DNA of 64,000 bases from Saccharothrix sp. (GTDB lineage Bacteria; Actinomycetota; Actinomycetes; Mycobacteriales; Pseudonocardiaceae): NCBI RefSeq assembly GCF_031180885.1, contig NZ_JAPSLK010000032.1:31828-95827 (forward strand), read 5' to 3'. The position numbers and the translations under genes were made by a program. The notes under the pieces were generated by a model, which was not told where the DNA came from, did not search any database, and saw nothing but the letters and a program-made list of their open reading frames with translations. Shown here piece by piece: positions 18,674 to 26,990 of this stretch (positions within the stretch are counted from its first letter, which is position 1; every line of letters starts with the position of its first letter).

Positions 18674-19965
18674 AGCCGGTCGTGGTGGTCGGTGGCGGTC
18701 CGGTGGGCATGACCGCGGCCCTCCTGCTGGCCCGCGCGGGCGTGCCGACTGTCGTGTTGGAGGCGGCGGAAGCCCGGACAGCCGTGGGCAGTCGGTCGAT
18801 CTGCGTGCAGCACGACGTTCTGCACGTGTTGGAACGGGTCGGCGTGGGCAAGTCCGTGGTCGAGGCGGGTGTCACCTGGTACCGGGGCAGGACTTTCTTC
18901 CGCGGCCGCGAGGTGCTGACTCTGGAGTTGCCCAGGCGCCCCGGATTTCCCCCTTTCGTCAACACGCCCCAAACCGAGGTGGAACGCATCCTGGAAGCCC
19001 GGGTGCGCGCCGAGCCTTCGATCGATCTCCGCTACGGACAACGGGTTGTAGGCGTCTCGCAGGATGTCGATGGCGTTCAAGTGTCCACAGCAGACAGTGT
19101 GGTTGAGGGCACCCACTGCATCGCCGCCGACGGCGTGAAGTCCACCATCCGCGACCTGCTGGGCATCACCTTCGAGGGGCACTCCTTCGACGACCTGTTC
19201 GTGATCGCCGACATCCGCGTCGACCTGGGCCATGCCGCACCCGAGCGCCTGTTCCACTTCGACCCGCCGTGGAACCCGGGCCGTCAGGTCTTGCTGCACC
19301 CGCAACCCGGTGGGGTGTACCGCATCGACTGGCAGGTCCCCGAGGGTTTCCACCTGACCGACGAGCACATCAGGCGCATCACCGGCGACCGCCCGTACGA
19401 GGTCCTGTGGCAGTCCACGTACCGCTTCCACCAGCGCAGGGCCGACCGTTTCCGGGTGGGCCGGGTGCTCCTGGTGGGCGATGCCGCACACGTGATGAGC
19501 CCGTTCGGCGCACGGGGTCTGAACTCGGGGATCTGCGACGCCGACAACGCCACGTGGAAGATCGCCCTGGACCGCGCGGGCGAGGCCGGTCCCAACCTCC
19601 TCCCGTCGTACGAGATCGAACGCGCGGCGGCGGCCGACGAGAACCTCCGGGTCACCGGCAACACCATGCGCTTCCTGGTCCCACGAACAGAAGCCGACCG
19701 CCGGTACCGCTTGGACGTGCTGGAACGCGCCGACAAAGCCAAGATCGACTCAGGAAAACTCTTCGAACCCTTCGCGTACCAAGACTCCCCGCTCACCAGC
19801 CCGGGTTGCGACGGCACCTTGGCCCCCGACAGCAGCCGCTTCGGCCCCACCTTCACCGTCGAAAACGGCAACCTGATCCGCCCGGACGGCCACTACGCCT
19901 CCTTCGCCCCTACCGACCCAGCGGTCGCCCTTCACCGCGCTAAAGGTTTTACTTCAGTGAACTAA
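18670..19965 (+). CDS. FAD-dependent aromatic monooxygenase (PHBH / 3-(3-hydroxyphenyl)propionate hydroxylase-like)
   Basis: A 431-residue class A flavoprotein monooxygenase. It has GGGPVGMTAALLLARAGV at residues 7-24 (GxGxxG), a DG-type motif near residue 155 (CIAADGVKSTIRDLLG) and the FAD ribityl motif GRVLLVGDAAHVMSPFGARGLNSG near 270-290. Such enzymes hydroxylate phenolic substrates with NAD(P)H and O2. At 431 residues it is shorter than the ~550-residue relatives: the thioredoxin-like C-terminal domain is reduced to a ~30-residue stub ending in LIRPDGHYASF. GTG 18670 overlaps the upstream stop by 4 bp. Codon use in the last 300 bp is less strongly biased. The substrate is not predictable from sequence. 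Confidence 0.86.
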   Translation: MKPVVVVGGGPVGMTAALLLARAGVPTVVLEAAEARTAVGSRSICVQHDVLHVLERVGVGKSVVEAGVTWYRGRTFFRGREVLTLELPRRPGFPPFVNTPQTEVERILEARVRAEPSIDLRYGQRVVGVSQDVDGVQVSTADSVVEGTHCIAADGVKSTIRDLLGITFEGHSFDDLFVIADIRVDLGHAAPERLFHFDPPWNPGRQVLLHPQPGGVYRIDWQVPEGFHLTDEHIRRITGDRPYEVLWQSTYRFHQRRADRFRVGRVLLVGDAAHVMSPFGARGLNSGICDADNATWKIALDRAGEAGPNLLPSYEIERAAAADENLRVTGNTMRFLVPRTEADRRYRLDVLERADKAKIDSGKLFEPFAYQDSPLTSPGCDGTLAPDSSRFGPTFTVENGNLIRPDGHYASFAPTDPAVALHRAKGFTSVN

Positions 19966-20041
19966 AATTTTCTCTGGTGGTGGCTGAACCCGGAAACGAT
20001 CCCGGCCTAGCGCCTGACCAGGCGATACGGCAGGTTTACCC

Positions 20042-20198
20042 ACCAGCCCACCAGCCCACCAGCCCACCAGCCCACCAGCCCACAGCCGCAGCCGCAGCCC
20101 GGCAGGCTGCCAGCCCTGGTAGCCCGCCAGCCCGCCAGCCCGGCAGGCCCGCCAGCCCGGCAGGCCCGCCAGCCCGGCAGGCCCGCCAGCCTGGCAGC
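20042..20198. repeat. Low-complexity tandem repeats between convergent genes
   Basis: Five copies of accagccc (20042-20081) are followed by a 17-bp unit, cccgccagcccggcagg, at 20131, 20148 and 20165 with a decayed fourth copy to 20198. From about 20370 to 20530 runs a second degenerate array of gacccggcgcggc-like words. The whole gap 19966-20578 contains no credible gene; open frames across it encode only Pro/Arg/Ala low-complexity sequence. Confidence 0.8.
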
Positions 20199-20578
20199 AC
20201 GCCAGTCCGGCAGCGCGATAGCCGCCGGTCGGCGAGTGAGTCAGCGCCGCCTGCCGCTGCCCGGCTGCTCGGCCGCTCCGGCTGCCTGGCTGCCCGGCGT
20301 GATCAGGGTTGCCTGGCCCGGCGGCTTGGCGGCCTGATGTGGTCGGGCGGCGCAGCCTGGCTGGCGCGACCCGACCCGGCGCGGCGCGGCCCGACCCTGC
20401 GCGACCCGGCGCGGCGCGGCGCGACCCGGCGCGGCCCAACTCGGCCCGACCCAACTCGACGCGACCCCGCGCGGCCCAACTCGGCGCGGCCTGGCGTGGC
20501 TCGACCCAGCGCGGCCCGACCCGACGTGCCCCGGTCCAGCCAGGCAGCCTGCCGGCCGCTGACCCTTGTGGGAGGAGG

Positions 20579-21943
20579 TCAGCGGCGGTGGATGGTCAGG
20601 GTGAAGCCGGCTGGTTTCAGGGTGAGCATTTCGGTTATTTGCAAGCGGTAGCCCGGGTCGGGGGTCAGGTTGTAGCGGCGGAGGACGGTGGCCAGGGCCA
20701 GGGTTGCCTCGTGCAGGGCGAACTGCCGCCCGATGCACGCCCGCTCCCCCGTCCCGAACGGCTTGTACACGTGCCCCGGCCGCGCCCTCACCTGGTCCGG
20801 CGCGAAACGGTCCGGGTCAAACCGCTCCGGGTCCGGCCACACGCTCGGGTCCCGGTGCACCAGCGGCAGCAAGACCAGCGCCCACTGGCCCGCCTTCATC
20901 GGGTACCGCTCACCCAGCACGGTGTCCGCCTTCGCCTCGCGCGCATAACCCGGCGCAGTCGGCCACAACCGAAGAGCCTCGTCCAAGATCCGCCGCACGT
21001 ACCGCAGCTTGGTCACCTGCTCGAACGCCGGCACCTCCGCCCCGCCCCACACCGCGTCGATCTCCTCCCGCGCCTTCTCCACCACGGAAGGGTTGCGGGA
21101 CAGGTAATACAGCGCGAACGACAACGCCCCCGAGGTCGTCTCATGACCAGCGATCAAGAACGTGATCACCTGGTTCCGGACGTTCACCTCGTCCAACGCC
21201 CCCGACGCCAGCATCAGGTCCAGCAGGTCGATCCGGTCCGCCGAGGGACCGGACGCCACCCGCGCGCGGATCACCTCGTCCACGACCTCCGCCAGGTACG
21301 CCACGTCCGCCCGGTACCGCTCCTCCGCACCCCGCCCGAACAGCCTGGCCACCAACGGGAACTGGAAGCCCTTCCGCTGCGCGTGCCGCAACGACCCGAT
21401 CATCGCCCGCACGAACGGGTGCGCCTCCGACCGCCGGAACGAGTCGAACGGGTAGCCGAACCCCACCCGCCCGATGGTCTCCAGCGTCAGGTTCGTCATG
21501 TCCGCCGACACGTCGACCACGCCGCCCCGGTCCCACTTCCCGACCAACTCCTGCACGACGTCCACCATCGCCGGGTGGTAAGCCCGCATGGCGCTCTGCG
21601 TGAACGCCGGCATCAGGACGTCGTGCGCGGTCTTCCAGTTCGGTTCCTCGTTGTACGCGGTGAACAACCCGTCCCCGCCGATGACCCGCAGTTCCTCCAC
21701 GCCCAGCGCCAGGTGCTTGGCGAACCGCTTCTCGTCGGCCAGTTCTGCCGTCAACCCGGCACCGCCGATGAAGACGATCTCCCGGTCCAGGAACCGCCGG
21801 GTGAAGATCGGGCCGAGGTCCCTGCCCTGGCGCATGGTGTCCTGCACGGGCGTGCGCAGGGACGTGCCGATCACATCGCCCAGCAACGGCACCCGCCAGC
21901 GTGGGCGGGGGATGGCCGACGTGTCCATCACCGGGGCGGCCAT
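20579..21943 (-). CDS. Cytochrome P450, CYP102 (P450-BM3)-like heme domain without fused reductase
   Basis: A 454-residue P450. The I-helix FLIAGHETTSG and the heme loop FGTGERACIGRQFALHEATL closely resemble the heme domain of P450-BM3, and the K-helix ExxR is in DEALRLWP. The protein ends about 50 residues after the heme Cys, so the diflavin reductase of BM3 is absent and a separate redox partner is required. The BM3-like group mainly hydroxylates fatty acids; the substrate here is unproven. Its ATG overlaps the stop of the upstream SDR gene by one base (TGATG), so the two form a coupled operon, probably under the divergent TetR regulator. Confidence 0.9.
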   Translation of the reverse strand: MAAPVMDTSAIPRPRWRVPLLGDVIGTSLRTPVQDTMRQGRDLGPIFTRRFLDREIVFIGGAGLTAELADEKRFAKHLALGVEELRVIGGDGLFTAYNEEPNWKTAHDVLMPAFTQSAMRAYHPAMVDVVQELVGKWDRGGVVDVSADMTNLTLETIGRVGFGYPFDSFRRSEAHPFVRAMIGSLRHAQRKGFQFPLVARLFGRGAEERYRADVAYLAEVVDEVIRARVASGPSADRIDLLDLMLASGALDEVNVRNQVITFLIAGHETTSGALSFALYYLSRNPSVVEKAREEIDAVWGGAEVPAFEQVTKLRYVRRILDEALRLWPTAPGYAREAKADTVLGERYPMKAGQWALVLLPLVHRDPSVWPDPERFDPDRFAPDQVRARPGHVYKPFGTGERACIGRQFALHEATLALATVLRRYNLTPDPGYRLQITEMLTLKPAGFTLTIHRR

Positions 21944-22734
21944 CAGCGCTTCGCCTTGTTCGACAACGACATCTGCGCCATCACGTCGTCCCCGCCGATC
22001 CGCCGCTGCAACGCCTCCGCGAACCCCGGGAACGCCCCACCGACCGTGCTCGCCACCCGCAGCTCCACCGGCGCCACGTTGACCTCGGCCCGGTTCTTCT
22101 CGATGGCCTCCACCACACCCGCCGCGACCTGCTCCGGCGACACCGTCCGCATCCCGGCCGGCGGCTTGGCCCCGGTGTCGGCGAACATCCCCGCGTCCCG
22201 CACGAACCCCGGCTGCACCACCGACACCCCGACCCCGGTCCCCGCCAGGTCCTGCCGAACCCCCAACCCGAAGCCGCGCAGACCGAACTTGGTGGCGTTG
22301 TAGAGCGACGCGTACGGCGAAGTCACCTTGCCCGCCAAAGACCCGATGAGCACCACGTGCCCCCGCCGACGCTCGACCATGCCCGGCAGGAGGGCGTGGG
22401 TGAGGGCGATCGGGGCGTCGAGGTTCACGCCCAGCGCCCGCCGGACCTCCTCCGCCGTGAAGTCGGTGAGCTTCCCGTTGGCCGGCAACGCGGCGTTCGC
22501 GATCAGCACGTCGACCTGACCCGCCTGCTTGACCAGCGCGCGAACCCCGTCCGCGTCAGCGAGATCAGCGACCAGCGCACGCCCACCGGTCTCCTCGGCC
22601 AGGGCCTTCAGCTCGGCCTCCTTCCGCCCCGTGAGCACGAGCTTCGCCCCCTGCGTGGCGAGCGCACGCGCGATGGCGTGCCCCAGCCCGCCGGTCGCGC
22701 CGGTCAACAGGACGGTGCTTCCCCTGACGTGCAT
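21943..22734 (-). CDS. Short-chain dehydrogenase/reductase
   Basis: A 263-residue classical SDR. Cofactor motif TGATGGLGHAIA is at residues ~12-23, the NAA element follows near residue 90, the catalytic Ser is in LIGSLAGKV and the catalytic pair is YNATKFGLRGF. An Arg after beta-2 (TGRKE) suggests NADP preference. It is the first gene of the SDR-P450 operon, 18 bp from a perfect palindromic operator, and could oxidise or reduce the P450 product. The C-terminal ~60 residues (ELRVASTVGGAFPGFAEALQRR) resemble SDRs that act on lipid-like substrates. Substrate unknown. Confidence 0.88.
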   Translation of the reverse strand: MHVRGSTVLLTGATGGLGHAIARALATQGAKLVLTGRKEAELKALAEETGGRALVADLADADGVRALVKQAGQVDVLIANAALPANGKLTDFTAEEVRRALGVNLDAPIALTHALLPGMVERRRGHVVLIGSLAGKVTSPYASLYNATKFGLRGFGLGVRQDLAGTGVGVSVVQPGFVRDAGMFADTGAKPPAGMRTVSPEQVAAGVVEAIEKNRAEVNVAPVELRVASTVGGAFPGFAEALQRRIGGDDVMAQMSLSNKAKR

Positions 22735-22752
22735 CGCGGTCCTCCCCGGTGG

Positions 22753-22780
22753 ATACTGTTCGTTCGAACGAACAGTATCG
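22753..22780. promoter_or_regulatory. Perfect 28-bp palindrome, TetR-type operator
   Basis: The left half gatactgttcgttc (22753-22766) is the exact reverse complement of the right half (22767-22780). It sits in the 101-bp gap between the SDR-P450 operon and the divergent TetR gene, 19 bp before the SDR start and 56 bp before the TetR start. This is the classic position for a TetR repressor controlling both transcripts. Confidence 0.82.
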
Positions 22781-22835
22781 GAAATCGCACGCCACGACGA
22801 CCGGCCGGCACGACCGATGCGGGAAGATGTGAGTC

Positions 22836-23426
22836 ATGACCAGACCGGCCGAGACCCGGCAGCGGATCATCAGCGCGGTGCTGCGGATCATCGGCGACGA
22901 CGGCGTCGCGGGCGTCACCAACCGCCGCATCGCCCAGGTGGCCGGCGTCTCGCTGGGTTCGGTGACCTACCACTTCGCCACCCAGCAGGACCTGCTCCGG
23001 GCCAGCATGCTGCACTTCGTGGACTGCGAGACCAGGCACTTCGGCGAACTGGCCAAGCAGTCCCAGACCGGCAGCGCGGACCTGGAGAAGGTCGTCGAAC
23101 TGGTCCGCGAAGTGGCCAACACCGTGCCCCAGGACAGCGAACGGATCGCCCCGTACGAGCTGTACCTCCACGCCGGCCGGGACCCGGAACTCCAGGACGC
23201 GGCCTCCGACTGCTTCACCGCCTACGACAAGCTGGCGGCGACGGTGCTGACGGCCCTGGGCGTGCCGGACGCGGACAAGGTCGCGGGCGTGGTGGTGGGC
23301 CTGATCATGGGCATGAAGCTGCGCGCCCTCGCCACCGGATCGGGCACCACCGACGACCTGGTGGACGGACTGTTGATGCTGGTCAAGGGCGCGGCAGCGG
23401 GCAGCGAAGGACCCCGCAACCCCTAG
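22836..23426 (+). CDS. TetR-family repressor of the SDR-P450 operon
   Basis: A 196-residue protein. The N-terminal helix-turn-helix RRIAQVAGVSLGSVTYHFATQQDLLRA follows a first helix (ETRQRIISAVLRIIGDDGVAGV). The C-terminal ~140 residues are the variable helical ligand and dimer domain. TetR proteins bind palindromes as dimers and are released by small hydrophobic ligands, often substrates of the neighbouring enzymes. The divergent arrangement with SDR-P450 and the intervening palindrome make it the likely local repressor. ATG 22836 gives the normal N-terminus. Its stop overlaps that of the convergent response-regulator gene by 3 bp. Confidence 0.9.
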   Translation: MTRPAETRQRIISAVLRIIGDDGVAGVTNRRIAQVAGVSLGSVTYHFATQQDLLRASMLHFVDCETRHFGELAKQSQTGSADLEKVVELVREVANTVPQDSERIAPYELYLHAGRDPELQDAASDCFTAYDKLAATVLTALGVPDADKVAGVVVGLIMGMKLRALATGSGTTDDLVDGLLMLVKGAAAGSEGPRNP

Positions 23427-24088
23427 ACCAGACGGCGGTCCGAAGCCCAGCGGGAGAGTTCGTAGCGGTTCGAGAGCTGGGTCTTGCGCAGCACGCTCGA
23501 CACGTGCGTCTCCACCGTCTTCACCGAGATGAACAGCTCCGACGCGATCTCCTTGTACGCGTACCCGCGCGCCAGCAGCCGCAGCACGTCCCGCTCCCGG
23601 GGCGTCAACAGGTCCAGCTCTGGGTCGCTGATCGGCGCCGCGCCCGGCCGGTCCGCGAACGCGTCCAGCACGAACCCGGCCAACCGGGGGCTGAACACCG
23701 CGTCGCCCTCCGCCACGCGCACCACCGCGCGCACCAGCTCCTGACTGGAGATCGTCTTCGTCACGTACCCGCGCGCACCGGCCCGGATCACCGCGATCAC
23801 GTCCTCGGCCGCGTCGGACACCGACAGCGCCAGGAAGACCACCTCGGGCAGGCTCGTGCGAACTTGGCGCAGGACCTCCGCCCCACCGCCGTCGGGCATG
23901 TGCACGTCCAGCAGGACCACGTCCGGCCGCACGTGGTTGATGCCGACGACCGCCTCGCCGACCGAGCCCGCCTCGCCGACCACGTCGATCTCGTCGGTGA
24001 TCGAGTCCAGTTCGGCGCGCACCCCGGCGCGGAACAGCGCGTGGTCGTCCACGAGGAACACCCGCACCGGCGTCTCCCGGCCTGTCAC
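23423..24088 (-). CDS. NarL/LuxR-family two-component response regulator
   Basis: A 221-residue regulator. The receiver domain has VFLVDDHALFRAG, the phospho-acceptor Asp in VVLLDVHMPDGGG and the Lys in GYVTKTISS, so unlike the orphan regulator at 9967 it should be phosphorylatable. The LuxR HTH is LTPRERDVLRLLARGYAYKEIASELFISVKTVETHV. GTG 24088 follows ggagggg. It lies 13 bp after the PspC-fused kinase gene in the same operon, so the two form a cognate pair, probably sensing cell-envelope stress. Confidence 0.92.
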   Translation of the reverse strand: MTGRETPVRVFLVDDHALFRAGVRAELDSITDEIDVVGEAGSVGEAVVGINHVRPDVVLLDVHMPDGGGAEVLRQVRTSLPEVVFLALSVSDAAEDVIAVIRAGARGYVTKTISSQELVRAVVRVAEGDAVFSPRLAGFVLDAFADRPGAAPISDPELDLLTPRERDVLRLLARGYAYKEIASELFISVKTVETHVSSVLRKTQLSNRYELSRWASDRRLV

Positions 24089-24101
24089 GTCCGCACCCCT
24101 C

Positions 24102-25352
24102 CTAGTTCCCGGACCTCGGCATGCACAGCTGCACTTCCGTCCCCTCGCCGGGGGTGGTGCGCAGCCGGACCTCGCCGCCGTGCCGGTCCATCCTCCCCCG
24201 GATCGAGTCCGCGAGGCCATGCCGGTCCTCGGGAACGGTGTCCGGGTCGAAGCCCTTGCCGCGGTCGCGCACGAACACGGTCACCCGTTCGGGTTCCACC
24301 TCACCGTAGACGCTGATCTCGCCCACCCCGGCGTGCTTGGCCGCGTTGACCATGGCCTCGCGGGCCGCCTGGATCAGGGCCAGCAGGTTCGGGTCCAGCT
24401 CGCAGTCGCCGACGACGACCTGCTGGACGGTCAGCGCGAAGTGGTCCTCGACCTCGCCGGAGGCCTTGGCGATCGCGGCGGACAGCGTGGTCGGCTGGGT
24501 GTTGTCCTCGACGTTGCGCCCGTACAGCCACTCGCGCAGCTGGCGCTCCTGCCCCCGGGCCAACCGCTTGACCTCGCGCGGGTTCTCGGACTGCTTCTGG
24601 ATCAGCGCAAGCGTTTGCAGGACGGAGTCGTGCAGGTGGGCGGCGATCTCGGCGCGTTCCTCGGTCCGGATGCGGACCCGGCGCTCCTCGCCCAGGTCGT
24701 TGATCAGCTTGATCCACAGCGGCACGGTGAGCACCGCCACGCCGCCCAGGGTCGCGACCACGGCGAGCAGCGCGAACCGCAGCTGGTCGATGCCGTAGCT
24801 GTTGACCAGCAGCACGCCGATGCCGATGGCGACCAGCGCCACGCCCGCGAGCACCCGGACCACGGCCGACCGGCCGCTGCCCAGCAGCCCGGACCGCGCC
24901 CCGTCCCGCCAGCGCCGCCGCTGCGCCTCGTCCGCCTCGCGCCACACCACGGCCGCGCCGACCAGGGCCACCGCGAGCGGCCCGACGATCCAGCCGCTGA
25001 CCGGGCCGGACATCAGCCCGCTGATCACCGCCGCGCCGATGCCCAGCGCGACCAGGCCCAGCGCCTGCTGGCGCTCCTTGGACCCGGACGGCCGCTCCGG
25101 CGCGTCGACCTCCCGCTGCGGCACGAACAGCCACAGCAGGCCGTACGCGACGACGCCGACGCCGTTGAGCGCGGTCAGGGCCGCGAACACCGCGCGCACC
25201 CAGAACACGTCCACGCCGAGGTGGTCGGCCACGCCCCCGGCCACGCCCGCGACGACCCGGCCGCCGCGCCGCCTGCGCACCGGCTCGGGGTAGCGGGACT
25301 GCCTGGCCGCGGTCGGTTGCCTGTCCACGGTCTCCACCACCTGCGCTGTCAC
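24102..25352 (-). CDS. PspC-domain sensor histidine kinase (HisKA_3 type)
   Basis: A 416-residue membrane kinase from GTG 25352. The N-terminus carries a PspC domain (VAGVAGGVADHLGVDVFWVRAVFAALTALNGVGVVAYGLLWLFVP). Two further membrane helix pairs follow in residues ~90-210. The HisKA_3 phospho-acceptor is in EIAAHLHDSVLQTLALIQKQ, and the HATPase_c domain includes REAMVNAAKHAG (N box) and VRDRGKGFD (G1 box). This PspC-kinase architecture is common in actinobacteria and Firmicutes-like cell-wall stress systems. It is paired with the downstream regulator and is divergent from a second PspC protein, so the locus may control its own PspC response. Confidence 0.92.
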   Translation of the reverse strand: MTAQVVETVDRQPTAARQSRYPEPVRRRRGGRVVAGVAGGVADHLGVDVFWVRAVFAALTALNGVGVVAYGLLWLFVPQREVDAPERPSGSKERQQALGLVALGIGAAVISGLMSGPVSGWIVGPLAVALVGAAVVWREADEAQRRRWRDGARSGLLGSGRSAVVRVLAGVALVAIGIGVLLVNSYGIDQLRFALLAVVATLGGVAVLTVPLWIKLINDLGEERRVRIRTEERAEIAAHLHDSVLQTLALIQKQSENPREVKRLARGQERQLREWLYGRNVEDNTQPTTLSAAIAKASGEVEDHFALTVQQVVVGDCELDPNLLALIQAAREAMVNAAKHAGVGEISVYGEVEPERVTVFVRDRGKGFDPDTVPEDRHGLADSIRGRMDRHGGEVRLRTTPGEGTEVQLCMPRSGN

Positions 25353-25463
25353 GGTCCGATCGTCACACGAGCGGTTTTCCGATTCATCAGGGTTCCACCC
25401 GATGCCGGGTTCAGGGTGGGTCCCCGATGCGCATCGTGCCCGGCAACGGCGATGCTCGTCACC

Positions 25464-26672
25464 GTGAGCGGGAACCTGAGCACAGCCGGCGTCGAGCAGA
25501 CGCTGAAGGACTTCTGGGCCAGCAGGCCCAGGCGGCCGCACGAGGGGCGCAAGGTCGCCGGTGTCGCCGCCGGTATCGCGGAGCGGTACCAGATCGACCC
25601 GGTGATCGTCCGGGTGGCGTTCGTGGCCATGGCGCTGTGCAACGGCGCGGGCATTTTGATCTACCTGTTGGGGTGGTTGTTCCTCGCCCAGGAGGGTGAC
25701 GAGGCGTCCGCCGCGGAGGCGCTGGTCGGCCGCGGCCGCAGTTCCACGCCCGCGCCGCTGACCGTGCTGCTGGGGCTGGCGGTGCTGCCGGCGTCGGGGC
25801 TGTTCGTGGACGGCGGCTTCACCATGGTCGGCGGGCTCCTGCTGTCCGTCGGCGCCATCTACGCGCTGCACCGCGGCCGCGGGCAGTTGAACCGACCCGC
25901 CCCGAGCCCCGAGGTGAGCCCCGTGGACCCCGCAGACGCCCCGACGACCCGCGTCACGCCGCCCGCCTGGGACCCGCTGGGCGCCGCGCCGTTCGCGTGG
26001 GACCTGCCCGAGCCGACCCCGACCACCCCGCCGGTGCCGGTCGCCCCGGCCCGCCCGCGGCGCCGCAAGTCCCGCGTGGGCGGGATGACGTTCGGCCTGG
26101 CGCTGGTCGTGCTGGCCGGCTCGATGGTGGCCGCCGAGTACAGCGACTGGTTCACCGCGCCGCACGTCATCGGCCTGGTTGTCGCGACGCTCGGCCTGGG
26201 GATGCTGGTCGGCGCGCTGCGCGGGGGCGGCGGCAAGGGCCTGATCGGCCTGGTCGTGCCGCTGAGCGTGGCGGGGGTCGTGATGACCACGGTGGACTTC
26301 CCGGAGTGGAACGACTCCGACCGGTACGGCGACCTGTCCGCGCGGCCGACGGCCGTCGTGGACGTGCTGCCCAAGTACGACTCGAACATCGGCACCGTGG
26401 ACGTCGACCTGACCGGTCTGCCCGCGTCCGGCACGGTGAAGACGGCGGTCGAGATCGGCCTGGGCGAGGCCCGGGTGATCGTGCCGAAGGGCGCGGACGT
26501 GGTCGCGGTCTGCCACGCCGACCTCGGCGTGGTGAAGTGCCTGGACAAGCAGGCGGACGGGAAGGGCCCCACCGAGCGGGTGACCGACAACGGCGCCGAC
26601 GGCGAGGGCGGGCTGAAGATCGAGCTGGACGTGAAGGCCGGCATGGGAGAGGTGGTGGTGAGCCGTGGCTGA
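25464..26672 (+). CDS. PspC-domain membrane protein with C-terminal LiaF-like region
   Basis: A 402-residue protein (start GTG 25464; in-frame ATG 25452 would add four residues). A PspC domain at residues ~25-75 (EGRKVAGVAAGIAERYQIDPVIVRVAF) is followed by TM helices, a Pro-rich linker and another helix cluster. The soluble C-terminus (~residues 295-402) has repeated beta-strands such as IGTVDVDLTGL and TAVEIGLGEARVIVPKGADV, resembling LiaF/VraT-type sensors. It probably reports envelope stress to the divergent PspC kinase. The last 8 bp overlap the next small gene. Confidence 0.82.
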   Translation: MSGNLSTAGVEQTLKDFWASRPRRPHEGRKVAGVAAGIAERYQIDPVIVRVAFVAMALCNGAGILIYLLGWLFLAQEGDEASAAEALVGRGRSSTPAPLTVLLGLAVLPASGLFVDGGFTMVGGLLLSVGAIYALHRGRGQLNRPAPSPEVSPVDPADAPTTRVTPPAWDPLGAAPFAWDLPEPTPTTPPVPVAPARPRRRKSRVGGMTFGLALVVLAGSMVAAEYSDWFTAPHVIGLVVATLGLGMLVGALRGGGGKGLIGLVVPLSVAGVVMTTVDFPEWNDSDRYGDLSARPTAVVDVLPKYDSNIGTVDVDLTGLPASGTVKTAVEIGLGEARVIVPKGADVVAVCHADLGVVKCLDKQADGKGPTERVTDNGADGEGGLKIELDVKAGMGEVVVSRG

Positions 26673-26865
26673 CCGTGAAGTGCAAGAGAAGCGTGGCGTC
26701 GACGTGGTGGGACTGGTGTTCGGGGTCGCGGCCCTGGTCGCCGCCGCCTACATGCTGTCCGACGGCGCGGCGTGGCCGGACTTCCTGGACCTGCGCTGGG
26801 TCCTCGCGGGCGGCGCGATGGTGATCGGCCTGGGCCTCCTGGCCGGCTCCGCCCGCCGCCGCTGA
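26665..26865 (+). CDS. Small two-helix membrane protein of the PspC operon
   Basis: A 66-residue protein with two predicted membrane helices, VVGLVFGVAALVAAAYMLS and WVLAGGAMVIGLGLLAGSA, separated by an acidic/Trp loop, and a basic ARRR tail. Its GTG start overlaps the end of the upstream PspC gene by 8 bp, so it is translationally coupled and likely a partner of that protein. Similar small proteins occur after PspC genes in related actinomycetes. Function unknown. Confidence 0.75.
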   Translation: MADREVQEKRGVDVVGLVFGVAALVAAAYMLSDGAAWPDFLDLRWVLAGGAMVIGLGLLAGSARRR

Positions 26866-26919
26866 CACCCGCCGCCACTGAGGCCCGACAACGCTCACGC
26901 CCGACAACGCTCACAATCC

Positions 26920-26954
26920 GAAGGGCCGCTCCTCACCACGAGGAGCGGCCCTTC
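26920..26954. terminator. Bidirectional terminator between the PspC operon and guaA
   Basis: gaagggccgctcct (26920-26933) pairs with aggagcggcccttc (26941-26954); one more C-G pair leaves a 5-nt loop. The sequence is symmetric and lies between convergent genes, so it can serve both. Confidence 0.85.
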
Positions 26955-26990
26955 TTCACGACCGCGTCGTGCTCGGCGGGCGCGGCGGGA

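Noticed and set aside
20042..20198. CRISPR array
   Set aside because: Repeats are contiguous and 8 or 17 bp with no unique spacers, and no cas genes are present.
19977..20651. A 224-codon open frame over the repeats after the FAD monooxygenase
   Set aside because: It encodes only low-complexity Pro/Arg/Ala words of the repeats and runs antisense into the P450 gene.
22529..24316. A 595-codon plus-strand frame across SDR, TetR and two-component genes
   Set aside because: Antisense or out of frame to genes with clear domains, and of biased composition.
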